From contig CM007991.1 in NCBI GenBank assembly GCA_002189035.1, positions 1,736,001 to 1,800,000 of the forward strand: a DNA stretch of 64,000 nucleotides, read 5' to 3'. Numbering within the stretch: the first letter of the stretch is position 1; every line of letters starts with the position of its first letter. Origin of the DNA: Utricularia gibba (Eukaryota; Streptophyta; Magnoliopsida; Lamiales; Lentibulariaceae). Shown here piece after piece: positions 12,861-23,961 of the stretch. A program made the translations under genes and the position numbers. The notes beneath the pieces were generated by a model. The model was not told where the DNA came from, searched no databases, and saw only the letters and a list, made by a program, of their open reading frames with translations.

Positions 12861-15800
12861 ATGAAGCTTTTAGTTCGTGTGATTGAGGCTAAAAACATCG
12901 TGTCATTGGACCCGAGTGGATTCAGTGATCCGTATGTGAAATTGAAGTTGGGTAGACAGAAGTTCAAGAGCAGAGTTGTGAAAAAATGCTTGAATCCTTC
13001 CTGGTGTGAGGATTTCATTTTCAAGGTTGATGATTTGAAGAAAAAGCTCAAAATATCAGTTTTGGATGAGAGGTACTTCAATGACGATTGCATCGGCCAA
13101 ATAAAACTTCCAGTTAGTCATGTTTTTGAGGCCAAGGATCAGTCCCTTGGCACTGTTTGGTATCAGTTGTATCCCAGGAGCAGGAAGGCGAAGATCAAGG
13201 ACTGCGGTATGCTTCAGTTGTGTCCATCTTCTCTCGTTTAAATTGTAGCTTCAAAGATTTTGATTGTGTTTGCATGGTTGAATCACAATCTTAGATTGTT
13301 TATAGTAGTTGAATGGATGATTTTTTTATTGCAGAGTGCTTATCAGGTTGACCATGCTCTATGATAATTATAGGTGAAATTCTTCTCACAATTAGCTTCT
13401 CACAAAATATTTCAATCTTGGAGTCGTCGTCTTCGATGTTGTCGAAGCAGCATTCTGACAATTCTCAAGTTTTAGTTTCAAGATCAGAAGAAGCAACCTC
13501 CTGCAGAGAGGAAAAGATTTCTCAACAAACATTTGCTGGAAGAATTGCAAATATTTTCAATAGAAACGTCGAAACAACTTCCATAAGCTCTGATGAAGAG
13601 TCTGATGCATCAAAGGGTGGAAGTGAAACCTCATTGGATCAGGATCAACAACCTGGAGAGCTTTCGTCTGTTGGTTTTGTTGACATGATCCAATGTTTGG
13701 AAACGAGAGAACAAGAAGCTGAAGTTGATATCCCCTTAACAGGAGGAGTAGTTCTTGACCGCATATATGCAATATCACCAAGAGAGCTTAATTCATTGCT
13801 TTTTTCTCCCAACTCCAACTTTTTTAAATCTTATTTGGATATGTTGGGCTGCAATGAGTTGCTAATGGGACCTTGGAAGCTAGAAAGTGGTTGCAGCTCT
13901 CTCAAACGAGTGATATGCTACACCAAGCCTCCTTCCAAATTGGTTAGAGCTTTGAAAGCTACTGAGGAGCAAACTTACTTGAAGGCTAATGATGGAACTT
14001 ATGCAATTCTCTCTAGTGTGAGCACACCAGATGCCCCTTGTGGGAAAACATTCAAGGCGGAAGTTCTTTACTTCATAACCCCTGGTCCAGACCAGGGATC
14101 AGGAGAATTGTCCTCTAAACTTTTAGTTTCATGGCGGATTAACTTTTCTCAGAGCACAATGATGAGAAGTATGATCGAGAACGGCGCTCGACAGGGCGTA
14201 AAAGAAAGCTTTGAGCAGTATGAAAAGATGCTATCACAGACAGTTAGGCCACTTGATTGTAAAGATTCCCTCTCGGATAAAAATCAACTATTGCAAATTG
14301 CCGAGGCGGAGAACCAGTCTTTGTGGAAATCGGCTGCTCATTATTTTTTGAATGTTAATGCAGTCTCTGCTCTTTTTATGTGGTTCTGTGTGATTACACA
14401 TATATGGCTAGCAGCACCCACTGCAAATCAGGGCCTCGAGTTTGCTGGTCTGGATTTGCCTGATTCAATCAGTGAGCTTATATTATGTTTGGTATTACTG
14501 CTACAGGGAAAGCGTTTACTGGAGATTATATCTTGTTTTTTTCGAGCTAGAAGACAGAAAGGTATTCAAGTATTGTGATATTAGACAAGAACTTTCACAT
14601 GTTTGTAGAAATAAGTGATAAGCTGTTTTCCTATTGAATTTTTTATATCTCATTGTCCCAATTAACTATTTTCTTATTTGAATGTACAATTTCAACCTTG
14701 TATACTGAAGATTATAGACATTTTCTCACCTATGGCATAAATCTAGGTTGTGATCATGGAATTAAAGCACAGGGAGCAGGTTGGTTGCTCACCGTTGCTC
14801 TGATCGAAGGGAGTGATTTGGTAGCTGTTGATTCGAATGGGCCGACAAATCACTACGTTGTCTTTACCTGCAATGGAAAATCAAGAACTAGCTCTGTCAA
14901 GCTTCAGAAAGCAGAAACTCTTTGGAATGGTATCTCTTATGCACTTCATCATGATGTTCATCATGAACTAGGTGATGGTTACTTTACATGATCGTGTATG
15001 AATCTGTTCATGCAGAGATCTTTGAGTTCGATGCAGAGGATGAGCCCCCATCTACATTGGATATTGAAGTTTTTGGCTTTAGGGGGCAATTTGATGAAGC
15101 CACGAATTTTGGGCGTGCGGAAATCAATTTCTTAAGATCCAACGTTTCACATCTGTCCGATATATGGGTTCCTCTCCAAGGGCAGTTACCTCAAGCATGT
15201 CAGTCAAAGTTACATTTGAGAATATTTTTAGACAATACAAGGGGTAGCTCTGTTGTCAAGGATTATCTTGCTAAGATGGAAAAGGAAGTAGGAAAGAAGG
15301 TAAAGAAGCGTTTTTTCAGCCACTAAATATTTCATTCTTGTGTTTTTTATCCCCTCTTACCCTTGAATGGTTTTGTTTCCCAGATAAAGTTGCGCTCACC
15401 TCAGACGAATTCAGCTTTTCAGAAGCTGTTTGGGTTGCCTCCAGAGGAGTTTCTTATCAATCACTTCACTTGTCACCTGAAACGAAAAATGCCTCTGCAG
15501 GTGGAGCATTGGAGAATTTATATTACAACTCTATTTTATCTTTTATTGCTGGAAAGGGGTGGTAATGATTGGTTCATCTATTGTGTGTATCAGGGTCGTC
15601 TGTTTCTGTCGACACGAATGGTTGGTTTCCATGCAGATCTTTTTGGTCACAAGACCAAGTTTTTCTTCATGTGGGAAGATATTGAAGGCATTCAAGTTAC
15701 TCCTCCAACTCTATCATCAATGGGAAGCCCGATAATTGTCATGACTCTCAGGCCAGGCCGAGGATTCGATGCACGACATGGGGCACGAAAGCTGGACTCA

Positions 15801-16836
15801 GAAGGAAGGCTCAACTTCCTTTTCCATAGCTTTGTGTCATTCAGTGTAGCACAAAGGTGCGTGCTCAAGGTTCTACAACGTGTTCCCTGTCAATTATGTG
15901 GTCAACTTTTGCCCATTTTTCTCCTCCTTGCCTTGAAGAACAATCATGGCGCTGTGGAAGTCAAAAGTCTCGACAGTTGAACCAAAGACTCAGATAGCAG
16001 AGGATGAATCTGATGCCAATGTTACTGCTGAAGATGAGTCTGGAAGTGAAGAGGTTGATGCCAAGAGCCAGCCAGCCCAGGAGAAGGAAATGGATGAAAC
16101 GAAGTCGTTTCTCACCTCCAAGAATACAGCCATGTCTACCCTGTATTCTTCAACTTTACCTCTTCCTGTGAGTATCATCACCCTTCTACTACCTTCACTC
16201 AAAACAAGAAGAAAAGACACCACACTTACATGTCTTTCTTTGGCGGTTCTTTTCTGTCATTCCAGACCGCATTCTTCATGGAGCTCTTCAATGGGAGAGA
16301 AACCGAGCAAAGAGCCATGGAAAGAACTGGATGCCTTAACTACACACACACCCCATGGGAATCCGAAAAGCAGGATGTTCACCAAAGACAAGTGCATTAC
16401 ACATTCGACAAACTCATGTACAACTGCAAAGAACAAGTGTCAAGCATCCAACAGAAGTCCCTCCTCTCTGGACCCGCAACCGGGTGGTTCATCGAAGAGG
16501 CCATGTCTCTCCCCCAAGCCCGACTCTCCGAGTATTTCACCGTACTGTCCCAATCTTCACTCCTGGTATAAATCTTTTCCACTTCACCTCACGGTAGCTA
16601 ACCATCTGTCCGTTTTTTGTTTGCAGATTCGTTTACATTATCACGTTGAAGATCTAGCGGCCAACCCCGTAGGCTGTAGTGTCAGAATATACCTGGGAAT
16701 TGCATGGTCGAAGCACCCGTTAAACCATAGGAAGATAGCGAAGAGAATCAAGACCAATACCAAGAAGCGCATCAAGATCATGCTGGGTGTACTGGAGAAG
16801 GAATATTCCTCGCGGCCACAGACAGCCAACATATAG
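12861..16836 (+). CDS. C2 and GRAM domain-containing protein (C2-VASt-C2-GRAM-VASt)
   Basis: This matches the plant family represented by Arabidopsis At1g03370. Nine exons (12861-13206, 13374-14561, 14747-14929, 15016-15299, 15384-15500, 15594-15856, 15939-16167, 16266-16565, 16627-16836) give 1039 residues with consistent phases. Domain order: a C2 domain at about residues 1-105 (SGFSDPYVKLKLGRQKFKSR, with the Asp loop residues for calcium); a VASt domain at about 238-400; a hydrophobic segment near 430-450; a second C2 at about 520-650; a GRAM domain at about 680-750 (LFGLPPEEFLINHFTCHLKR); and a second VASt at about 870-1035, ending GVLEKEYSSR. C2 domains bind phospholipids, often with calcium; VASt/GRAM pairs are found in sterol-transfer proteins at membrane contact sites. 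A lipid transport or membrane-tethering role is inference. The second exon starts at GTGAAATTC (13374), because the earlier acceptor at 13335 leads to a stop. Confidence 0.9.
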
Positions 16837-17880
16837 TTTGTTGTGTAATGATAGCCAATTATTTGGTTTTATAAACATGTATCCACAAGTATAATTTCAT
16901 CAAATCACTATACAAATATTAAAAGAATATTCTTAAATTATCCAAATATAAAATTATGTTCTTTGGTTTTAATGATAATGTTTGGAAGATGTTTCATAAA
17001 ACATCATTTAATTCTTGATATTTTCATCTTTTTTTCTATAGTAAGATTAAAATTTCGTTAATTTTTAAAAAATATGTATAAATACAAATAAAAACATTAA
17101 AAGTACAGGATAATAGATTATCAAGATGAATTATTCGTTTTGAATATGTAATTTTTCATTATTTTAATTCTTTGTTTCTGTAAAAAAAATTCATGCAACA
17201 TTAGATAATATTGCTTTATGTAAACTTTTTTTCTATATTGATGTGATATTCGATTAAAGTATTTTTACATCTATATATGTGTAAGGTACTTGAAGGTGTA
17301 TAACGAATATCAAAAGATTATGAGGACTGGGTTGTAAATTAATACATTCAAATGGTTTGAAAACTACCTTTTTCTTTTTTATATATATGTAAGAAATCAG
17401 TAATCATTGGGTGTTGCCAATTGCGATGCGCCAGCTGAAGCGAAAAGGAATTTCAAAAACGCACAACGTGTAGCGTAGAGTCGACGCGGGACGAATCTCT
17501 ATGTTGGGCCCCATTCATCCGCTCCATTATGATAATTCTTTTTAGCTCATAAGCTTTTAAAATGGCTCGGCTCGGCTAGCTTCATTATTTTCTATTATAG
17601 CAGCCGTATGCCGTTTCATCATCATCCTGTCTTTTTTTATTGGAGTACATAGCAATCTAAAATCCTATAAAAAAAAGTCAATATATTTAGTGTACTCAGT
17701 GCGGCTGATGTGTAAGTAAACTGTCCTAATTGAGACATTCGGTAGCATATTAAAATGAAAATGAGAGAACCAATATACATATGATAAAGTGTGATTAGTA
17801 TATGAATTTGAGTTAAATAAGCCGCCGGTAAGCCGAAGATGAAGCTCACTCGGCGCGAGTCAACGGTAAAGTACGGAGGG

Positions 17881-17902
17881 ATAAATAAATAAATAAATAA
17901 AA
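17881..17902. repeat. (ATAA)n microsatellite
   Basis: A short run of about five perfect ATAA units in the ADF upstream region. Confidence 0.85.
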
Positions 17903-17965
17903 TTTTACCTTGCCCTACAAAAAAGATAGTTTAATTGTTCTCCGGAATGTACAACCGTCGCCTTC

Positions 17966-17973
17966 TATATAAA
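17966..17973 (+). promoter_or_regulatory. TATA box of the ADF gene
   Basis: TATATAAA lies about 90 bases upstream of the ADF start codon, followed by a CT-rich stretch typical of a plant transcription start region. It is the best TATA match near the gene; use is inferred from position. Confidence 0.6.
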
Positions 17974-18056
17974 TTCCCTCTCTTTCTTGTTGTTCGCAAA
18001 TAAGCATCACCTCACCTGGTCGTTCATCGTCTTCTTCGTTTCCGTTAGCGTGTCAA

Positions 18057-19081
18057 ATGGTGAGTTTCCTCTGAATAACTTCTTCTGCCATCTTGTTCTT
18101 TTTGCGGTGTTTTTCAGGTTCTTAATCCGCTTTTTTTGTTCGATCTGCGTCGTTGATTCTCGTATAATTATGTTTGGTTGGATTCGATCGGCTGGAAAAT
18201 CTGGTGGTTGAGCGGATTGCTGCTCGCCTCTCAGGATGAGTCCTTGATGCGGCTCTGTTGATTTCGATTTGTTATCGTTTTACTGCCTCCAGTTTTTTGG
18301 AGTTTCTTTGGTTCTCTTTGGCCATGGAGTGATATATGTATCTTTTTTTAGTCTGATGTGACTGAAACTAGAAAGATTTGTAGCATATGAATACAGAATT
18401 AACTTGTAAAAATTCGGTGGTTTGACTTTCTAGTCCTGGTGGTTTTCAGTGGACGTGAAAGATGGATACTTCAGTTCTTTACGGACTTTTCTATCTCCGT
18501 TGTGTTTTTATGCATCGATGCTTGCTAACCAAGATCAATCGTAACAATGGTTTTGGCATTGATTTTCTTTTGTTTGTTAGGCGAATGCAGCATCTGGGAT
18601 AGCTGTGAACGATGAGTGCAAGTTGAGGTTCTTGGAACTGAAAGCAAAAAGGACATACCGATTCATTATCTTTAAGATCGAGGAGAAACAAAAGCAGGTT
18701 GTTGTTGAAAAAGTCGGTGAGCCTGCCAATGGTTATGAGGACTTCGCTGCAAGTCTTCCTACGGATGAGTGTCGCTATGCTGTCTATGATTTCGACTTTG
18801 TTACCGTAGAAAATTGCCAGAAAAGCAGAATTTTCTTCATCGCTTGGTATTTTCTGCTTCATTTTGCATTTGCATTTATCCTTTCATTCCATTTACCGTT
18901 GTACTCACCTTACTCATTTCCCATTATAAGGTCCCCTGATACGTCGAGGATCAGGAACAAAATGATCTACGCAAGTTCAAAGGACCGATTTAAGAGAGAG
19001 TTGGATGGGATTCAAGTTGAACTGCAAGCAACTGATCCAACAGAAATGGGCCTTGATGTTATCAAGAGCCGTGCCAATTGA
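18057..19081 (+). CDS. ADF: Actin-depolymerizing factor (ADF/cofilin)
   Basis: ADF severs and depolymerises actin filaments in the cytoplasm and is controlled by phosphorylation near its N-terminus, pH and phosphoinositides. Three exons give 139 residues, the usual length for the family: 18057-18059 (only the ATG codon, immediately followed by a GTGAGT donor), 18581-18846 and 18931-19081. The one-codon first exon is a known hallmark of plant ADF genes. The protein starts [18 protein letters not shown], with the expected ADF-H domain: DDFTAS-like region as [18 protein letters not shown], and the actin-binding long helix region [24 protein letters not shown]20 gene lies tail-to-tail with it about 440 bases downstream. 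Confidence 0.96.
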
Positions 19082-19523
19082 GCATATTGTTTGTTATTTG
19101 CTTCGTAGTGATTTCCTTTCCTTTGTGAAACAGATGCTTTCATCTTGTGGGAATTGTAGACATGGGTGCTACTTGTTCACTTTAAGCTCAGTTATACTGT
19201 GTCAGTTACAGTGAAAGTCAATGCGTGTCTGGCATATGGTGCTACTCTTTCCATTAATATTTAATCACCTCGTGTCTTAAAGCTGCTCATTTAGCTCATA
19301 GCTTGAGTCACTTTGATTGTGTAGTGTTGCCATTATGTGAATGAAGTCTTTTTTTAAAGCTTTGCTTCCAGATATATACCTGAAAAATACACCTCCTGAG
19401 CTTGGCACTACACCTTAGTCATCTACTCTGTTTCAAACAGATTCATGAATCAGCGCAAAAGAAGGGATGATTATTTCACATGGAGTCTTCAAGTACTCTA
19501 TGAACTCCATCTACTTTTAAAAT
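19082..19523. other. Convergent 3' intergenic region between ADF and CHX20
   Basis: This holds the 3' untranslated ends of two converging genes. Nothing else was recognised. Confidence 0.5.
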
Positions 19524-22250
19524 TCACAAGTATTCAATTTCTCTCCTCTCCTGATCCACTTCACTCTGTGTATTTTGAGATTGTACCACTAGCACTGAAC
19601 AGGTGATCCCTTGCCCTGATGATGCCAACAGATCTCCAGCTCGTCCCAGCTCCGATTGCTCCACTGCCGGCCCTTTGCCAACAACAATCAGGCTGTAGCC
19701 TCCGCTCCTCCCGATCGCCAGCAGCTCATTTTCCAAATCCGCACCTGAATTCTCAAGTATCTCTACTCTGCCTTCCCATGTCGTTCTGAACTCGTTTATT
19801 GAGCTCTCATCTTGTTCCTGATAAAGAAGAATCATGTAGGTGAGTCACGAATTCAATTTCCAAGTGTCTGTTTAAAGCTTTTGATTTACCATGTCAACAG
19901 GAGTGATGGAATTGGTGGATCCATGTCTGAACCTCATCAGCACAAGCTTCACCCCTTGCTTCTCTGCCATTCTTCCTCCTAATTCCAAAGCTTTCCGATC
20001 ATCACGTCCCCCGAAGAAGATCAAGCACACATTCTCCGACTCCATCTCTGCTCGGCCACCGCGGTCGATCAGCACCGCCACCGTGCAGCCTGCCTCCTTC
20101 AACACCATCTCATTCACCCTTTTCCATCCATGGCCCACCATCTCCACCTCCTCCTCCCCACCAGTTCTCGTCATCCACCGTTTATGAAACGGGAGCAGGA
20201 TCATCCCCACATTGTTCTCACTCGCCACTTGGCAAACATCCTCATGCATCGTCTCCAACGGCGATACGGCGGTTGCAATCATGATCCTCGCCCGCCCAAC
20301 TTCGCCGTAGGCTGCGAACGCCGATGACAAATGGTCGTGGATCTCACCCGGACCTCTGCTGCCGAGACAGTTGATAGCAGGGGAGGTGGAAGAATTTCTT
20401 CTCCACCGCCGAAACTTCATTATGGACGAGGAGCGGTCAGTGAGCTGTGCAAGGTGCATGATGTAGAGCTTAAGTCTAGCAGATTTAAAGGTGGGGCGAG
20501 TCAGCTCAATGAGGTGGATGAGCGAGGATGCGTCATCTGGGCCGTGGACGCACGCAAGGACGTTGAGTTCGTCGGAGAATCCCACCGGAGGCACCGGTTT
20601 GCCGTCGTTGCCGACCTTGGAGGAGGGCTTGTAGATGGTCATCACTAAGGGAGTCGTCATGAACGTTGTGAAGATGGCCATTATCACTAGTATAGTGAAT
20701 GATGCTTCACTCAGAACCTAAATGAAACACATTTCTAGTTAACATACCCCATTTTTTATATGGCCTTGTTATTTGAAACAGATAGAAAGACTAACCTTGT
20801 CTTCCCTGCCAATGTTGAGAACAATGAGCTCCACCAATCCTTTGGTGTTCATCAAAATTCCAAGTGTTAGAGATTCCCTTGCCGGAAACTTGAAGAGCAG
20901 CGCCACGACGAAGGTTCCGATTATTTTCCCGGCGCACGCGACGGCGATTGCTAGCACCAGAAGCTCCACATCACGGACGTTGCTGATTTTGGTTACGTCG
21001 GTTTTCAGTCCACTGGAAGCGAAGTACAAAGGTAGCAATAAGCAGGAGACGAAGTCTTCTATCTTCTCGGTGAGTTTCGCAGCAAACTCTCCTTCTTTTG
21101 GTATCGTTAACCCGAACACGAAGCCACCGAAAATAACATGGATTCCGATCAAATCCGTCATGAACGCCGACGCTAGCAGACCGGCGAGTGTGAGGCAGAT
21201 GAAGGGCTCTTCGGCGGCGGTGTTGGAGCACTTCCGCGCTCCCCATCGCATCGCCGGCTTCACCACCAACATCAGGAAAGCCACGAATGCGACAGAGGAG
21301 AGGAGGATCCATGCAGGGGTCGCCGGACTTCTCTTTGATCCTTGGCCGTTGCCTAGTGGATAGAAGCACCGTAAAGAAAACATGATACTTCTCTTTGTAA
21401 GAATAAACTAATCCAACGTCCCAATATGTTATTGGATTATGAGAGATTTGAGTGATTCAAATGCAAGCCAACGAAATAAATGCATACCGGCAAGGGAGAC
21501 GACGATAGCCAGAAAAACCCAGGCAGCGACGTCGTTCAGAGCGGCGGCCGCCATGGCTGTCTCTCCGATGCGGGTAGTGAGAAGTTTGAGCTCCGCGAGC
21601 ATACGAGCCAGCACCGGGAAAGCGGTTATGCATATCGCGACCCCCATGAAAACGGTGTAAACCGCGTAACTGACTTTAGTGTTGGCGTCAACGGTTCGAT
21701 ACAACACGGCGGCGAGAACGGCCCCCAGCCCGAAAGTGCACGCTATCCCGGTCCCCCCGATAACGGCCGCGCCGCGACCACTCCGCCGTATGGCCGACAT
21801 ATCGAGCTCGATCCCCACCAGGAAGAGGAAGAAAACGAGCCCCATGTTAGCGACGGATCCCAAGATCGGAGTACTCCAACTCGGAAAAACCGCTTGCTTG
21901 AACGCCGGGATCCGTCCCAAGGCCGACGGTCCCAGCAATATCCCACCCTGCACAACCCAAAAACCAACAAAATTATATCACACAGAGTTTAGATCCAACG
22001 AATCCATGTGTCGGATTCGGAACCAAGAATTGCAAAAAACAGCTGAGATGATGAAACTCTCTTATAATACCAGTATTTCTGCAACCACTCTTGGCTGACG
22101 AAGGGGCCGGAAGAAGAAGGCCAAGGTTCTGGAGACGGCGAGGATGAGGAGTATTTGAACAATGAGCAAGGGGAAGGCACAGTGCAGAGGGTCGTCTCCA
22201 AGCAGAACTCCATTGGAGGTCGTGGCGATGGAAGTTATGTTCACAGCCAT
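19524..22250 (-). CDS. CHX20: Cation/H+ antiporter, CHX20-type
   Basis: CHX proteins are monovalent cation (K+)/H+ exchangers of the CPA2 family; CHX20 in Arabidopsis acts on endomembranes of guard cells in osmoregulation and stomatal opening. Five exons (22250-22071, 21947-21488, 21352-20796, 20717-19890, 19817-19524) give 772 residues. The start [20 protein letters not shown] matches CHX20-type N-termini, which decided it against an in-frame ATG 33 bases upstream. The first 420 residues hold about 12 membrane segments with the family motifs [32 protein letters not shown] and NDVAAW; the Asp of the last (about residue 204) is the predicted cation/proton site. [14 protein letters not shown] closes the transport domain. 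The C-terminal half is soluble with two universal-stress-like segments ([20 protein letters not shown]). No frame breaks are visible. Confidence 0.93.
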
Positions 22251-23961
22251 GACCCAAAAGCAAACAAGGAACACAAACAACACAAAATTGAATCGACTAA
22301 TACACTACATCCAAAGCCACAACCACTTTACTTCATCGCCTCCTCAATCATGTAAGAAGCCTAACAACACCAAACCAGTCACACAGAGTGAGTTTTAGTG
22401 ATGATGAAATGGGCATAAAACCGCATAGAGAAGACCTGTACAACTACAGATAACTTCTCTACTTGGCTACTAATAAAAACCCTGAACTCAAAACATCCTG
22501 GAGCAGTGGATCAGCTGGAACTCCCGGGAGCTGTAGTATTATAACGAAACTGCATTGAAAAGTATCCATCCCTCTGGTGTTGAATTTTCCTTTTCTTTTT
22601 GTAAGCAATAAATGAAAATCTGATGCTTTTGGAAATTGTGGAAGATATGGGTGACAAAAAGAATGCAGTAGTCCCGTGATCCCCCGCCAATGAATGAAAC
22701 GGAATAACACGGTGTGAACTATTGACCTTTTGGCCCTTCACAATTAGTCCAAGTCAACACAATTGATCTCGTGTTTTTTTTTTCATACTCGGGCTAGTGG
22801 GATGTGGTAATTGATTTTAAAAAATGATGAATTTGTTATAATTAATTGAATCGTATTTAATAATAATTAATTATGATTTAAAATATTTGAAAAATATAAA
22901 TTATCATTTAAATAGATTGAACCCATTCTCCAATTTAATTATCAATATATATATATATTTTAAAAACTGACTAAACTCATAATAATTTTATATGAATTTA
23001 AAATTATTATTACACCGGATAATCGTTTTTTTTTTCTTTATTTTTACCCTGAAATTTAATACCACCGGATATATTTTTAAATTGACCATCTTGTTCAAAA
23101 TATATTATTTGGAGGATTTTATTATTTTATAATTATGTAAAATAGAATATGAAGTATTTTTAAGGCTCGGAAGTTGGAATGAGACCGGCCTGTGAAGTTA
23201 CTTGAACACCCTTGACTGGGTTTAGGGTTACCGAGTACGCGCCGTAAAATCTGGACCGCTTGTGTTGGTTTCAACGGTCATTTTTTAGGCCGCTGAAGAT
23301 TTTTGTCGAACCGGGCCGGTGAAAAACAGTGCCGTTCCAGGTTCAAACTTTTATGTCCCTAACGGTCACGCTCACGCCGTCAGTGAACCGTCAGTTTTCC
23401 CTACGAAAAACCAACCACTTCTAACGGGGCCGTAGCACACCCTCGTCACAAGTATTCGTTACAATGCCCTCAGAACAGAAAATAAATAAAAAAATAAACT
23501 ATTTTTTTTAATTAACGGAAAATATTCGGTCTCATCGCCTCGGAAAGGCTTCGGTTTCCTCTTGCCGAATTCGGCGGTTTTTCTTCTAAGGGATAAAAGG
23601 TTTTGGTGGCGCTTGATTCTCAAACTGGGAGAATTTTTCGGCCTATTGAATTATTGTGAGTATTTTTTATTCGAGGTTTCTATGTTTGTTTACATCAACT
23701 GTTTGATTTGTTTGCTTTTTTTTTCTTTTTAGTTCTGTTCTTGTTAAATGATGTGTATGTGGTTTTTTTAGTCTCGTTTCATGAATGGGCCGTTTTTATT
23801 GTTGGTGTTGATTTTTGCTTTTTTAGATCTACAAGTGGCCTGGTGTTGATCATTGGCATTTTGTTGCAATAATTTTGAAGTTAGTATCATTTTTTTTTTG
23901 GAATGGTGAATTTTGGAAACAGGGAGTTTTGGGGCCACTGACAGCTGATGAACAGCTGCTG
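22251..23961. other. Divergent promoter region between CHX20 and MYB3R
   Basis: The two flanking genes are transcribed away from each other, so this 1.7 kb serves both. The part from about 22790 to 23160 is very AT-rich. From 23160 to 23480 it is GC-richer and carries the AACGG cluster described separately. From about 23580 it looks transcribed (CT- and T-rich leader, probable 5' UTR of the MYB3R gene). Confidence 0.5.
23273..23518 (+). promoter_or_regulatory. Cluster of MSA-type (AACGG) elements upstream of MYB3R
   Basis: AACGG cores occur on the + strand at 23273-23277 (TCAACGGTC), 23361-23365 (CCTAACGGTC), 23423-23427 (TCTAACGGGG) and 23514-23518, and on the - strand at 23332-23336. The mitosis-specific activator (MSA) element, bound by R1R2R3 MYBs, has AACGG as its core, and the second site fits the extended consensus well. 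Five cores in about 250 bases is roughly ten times chance. Binding itself is not shown. Confidence 0.6.

Larger units (their letters stand above)
16837..18056. other. Intergenic AT-rich spacer and ADF promoter
   Basis: Most of this spacer is AT-rich with no recognisable gene. The distal part, from about 17400, becomes GC-richer and ends in the ADF core promoter. An (ATAA)n microsatellite lies at 17881-17902. Confidence 0.5.

Noticed and set aside
21480-22098. Overlapping + strand open frames of 139-170 codons
   Set aside because: They are shadows of the GC-rich CHX20 exon 2 on the - strand.
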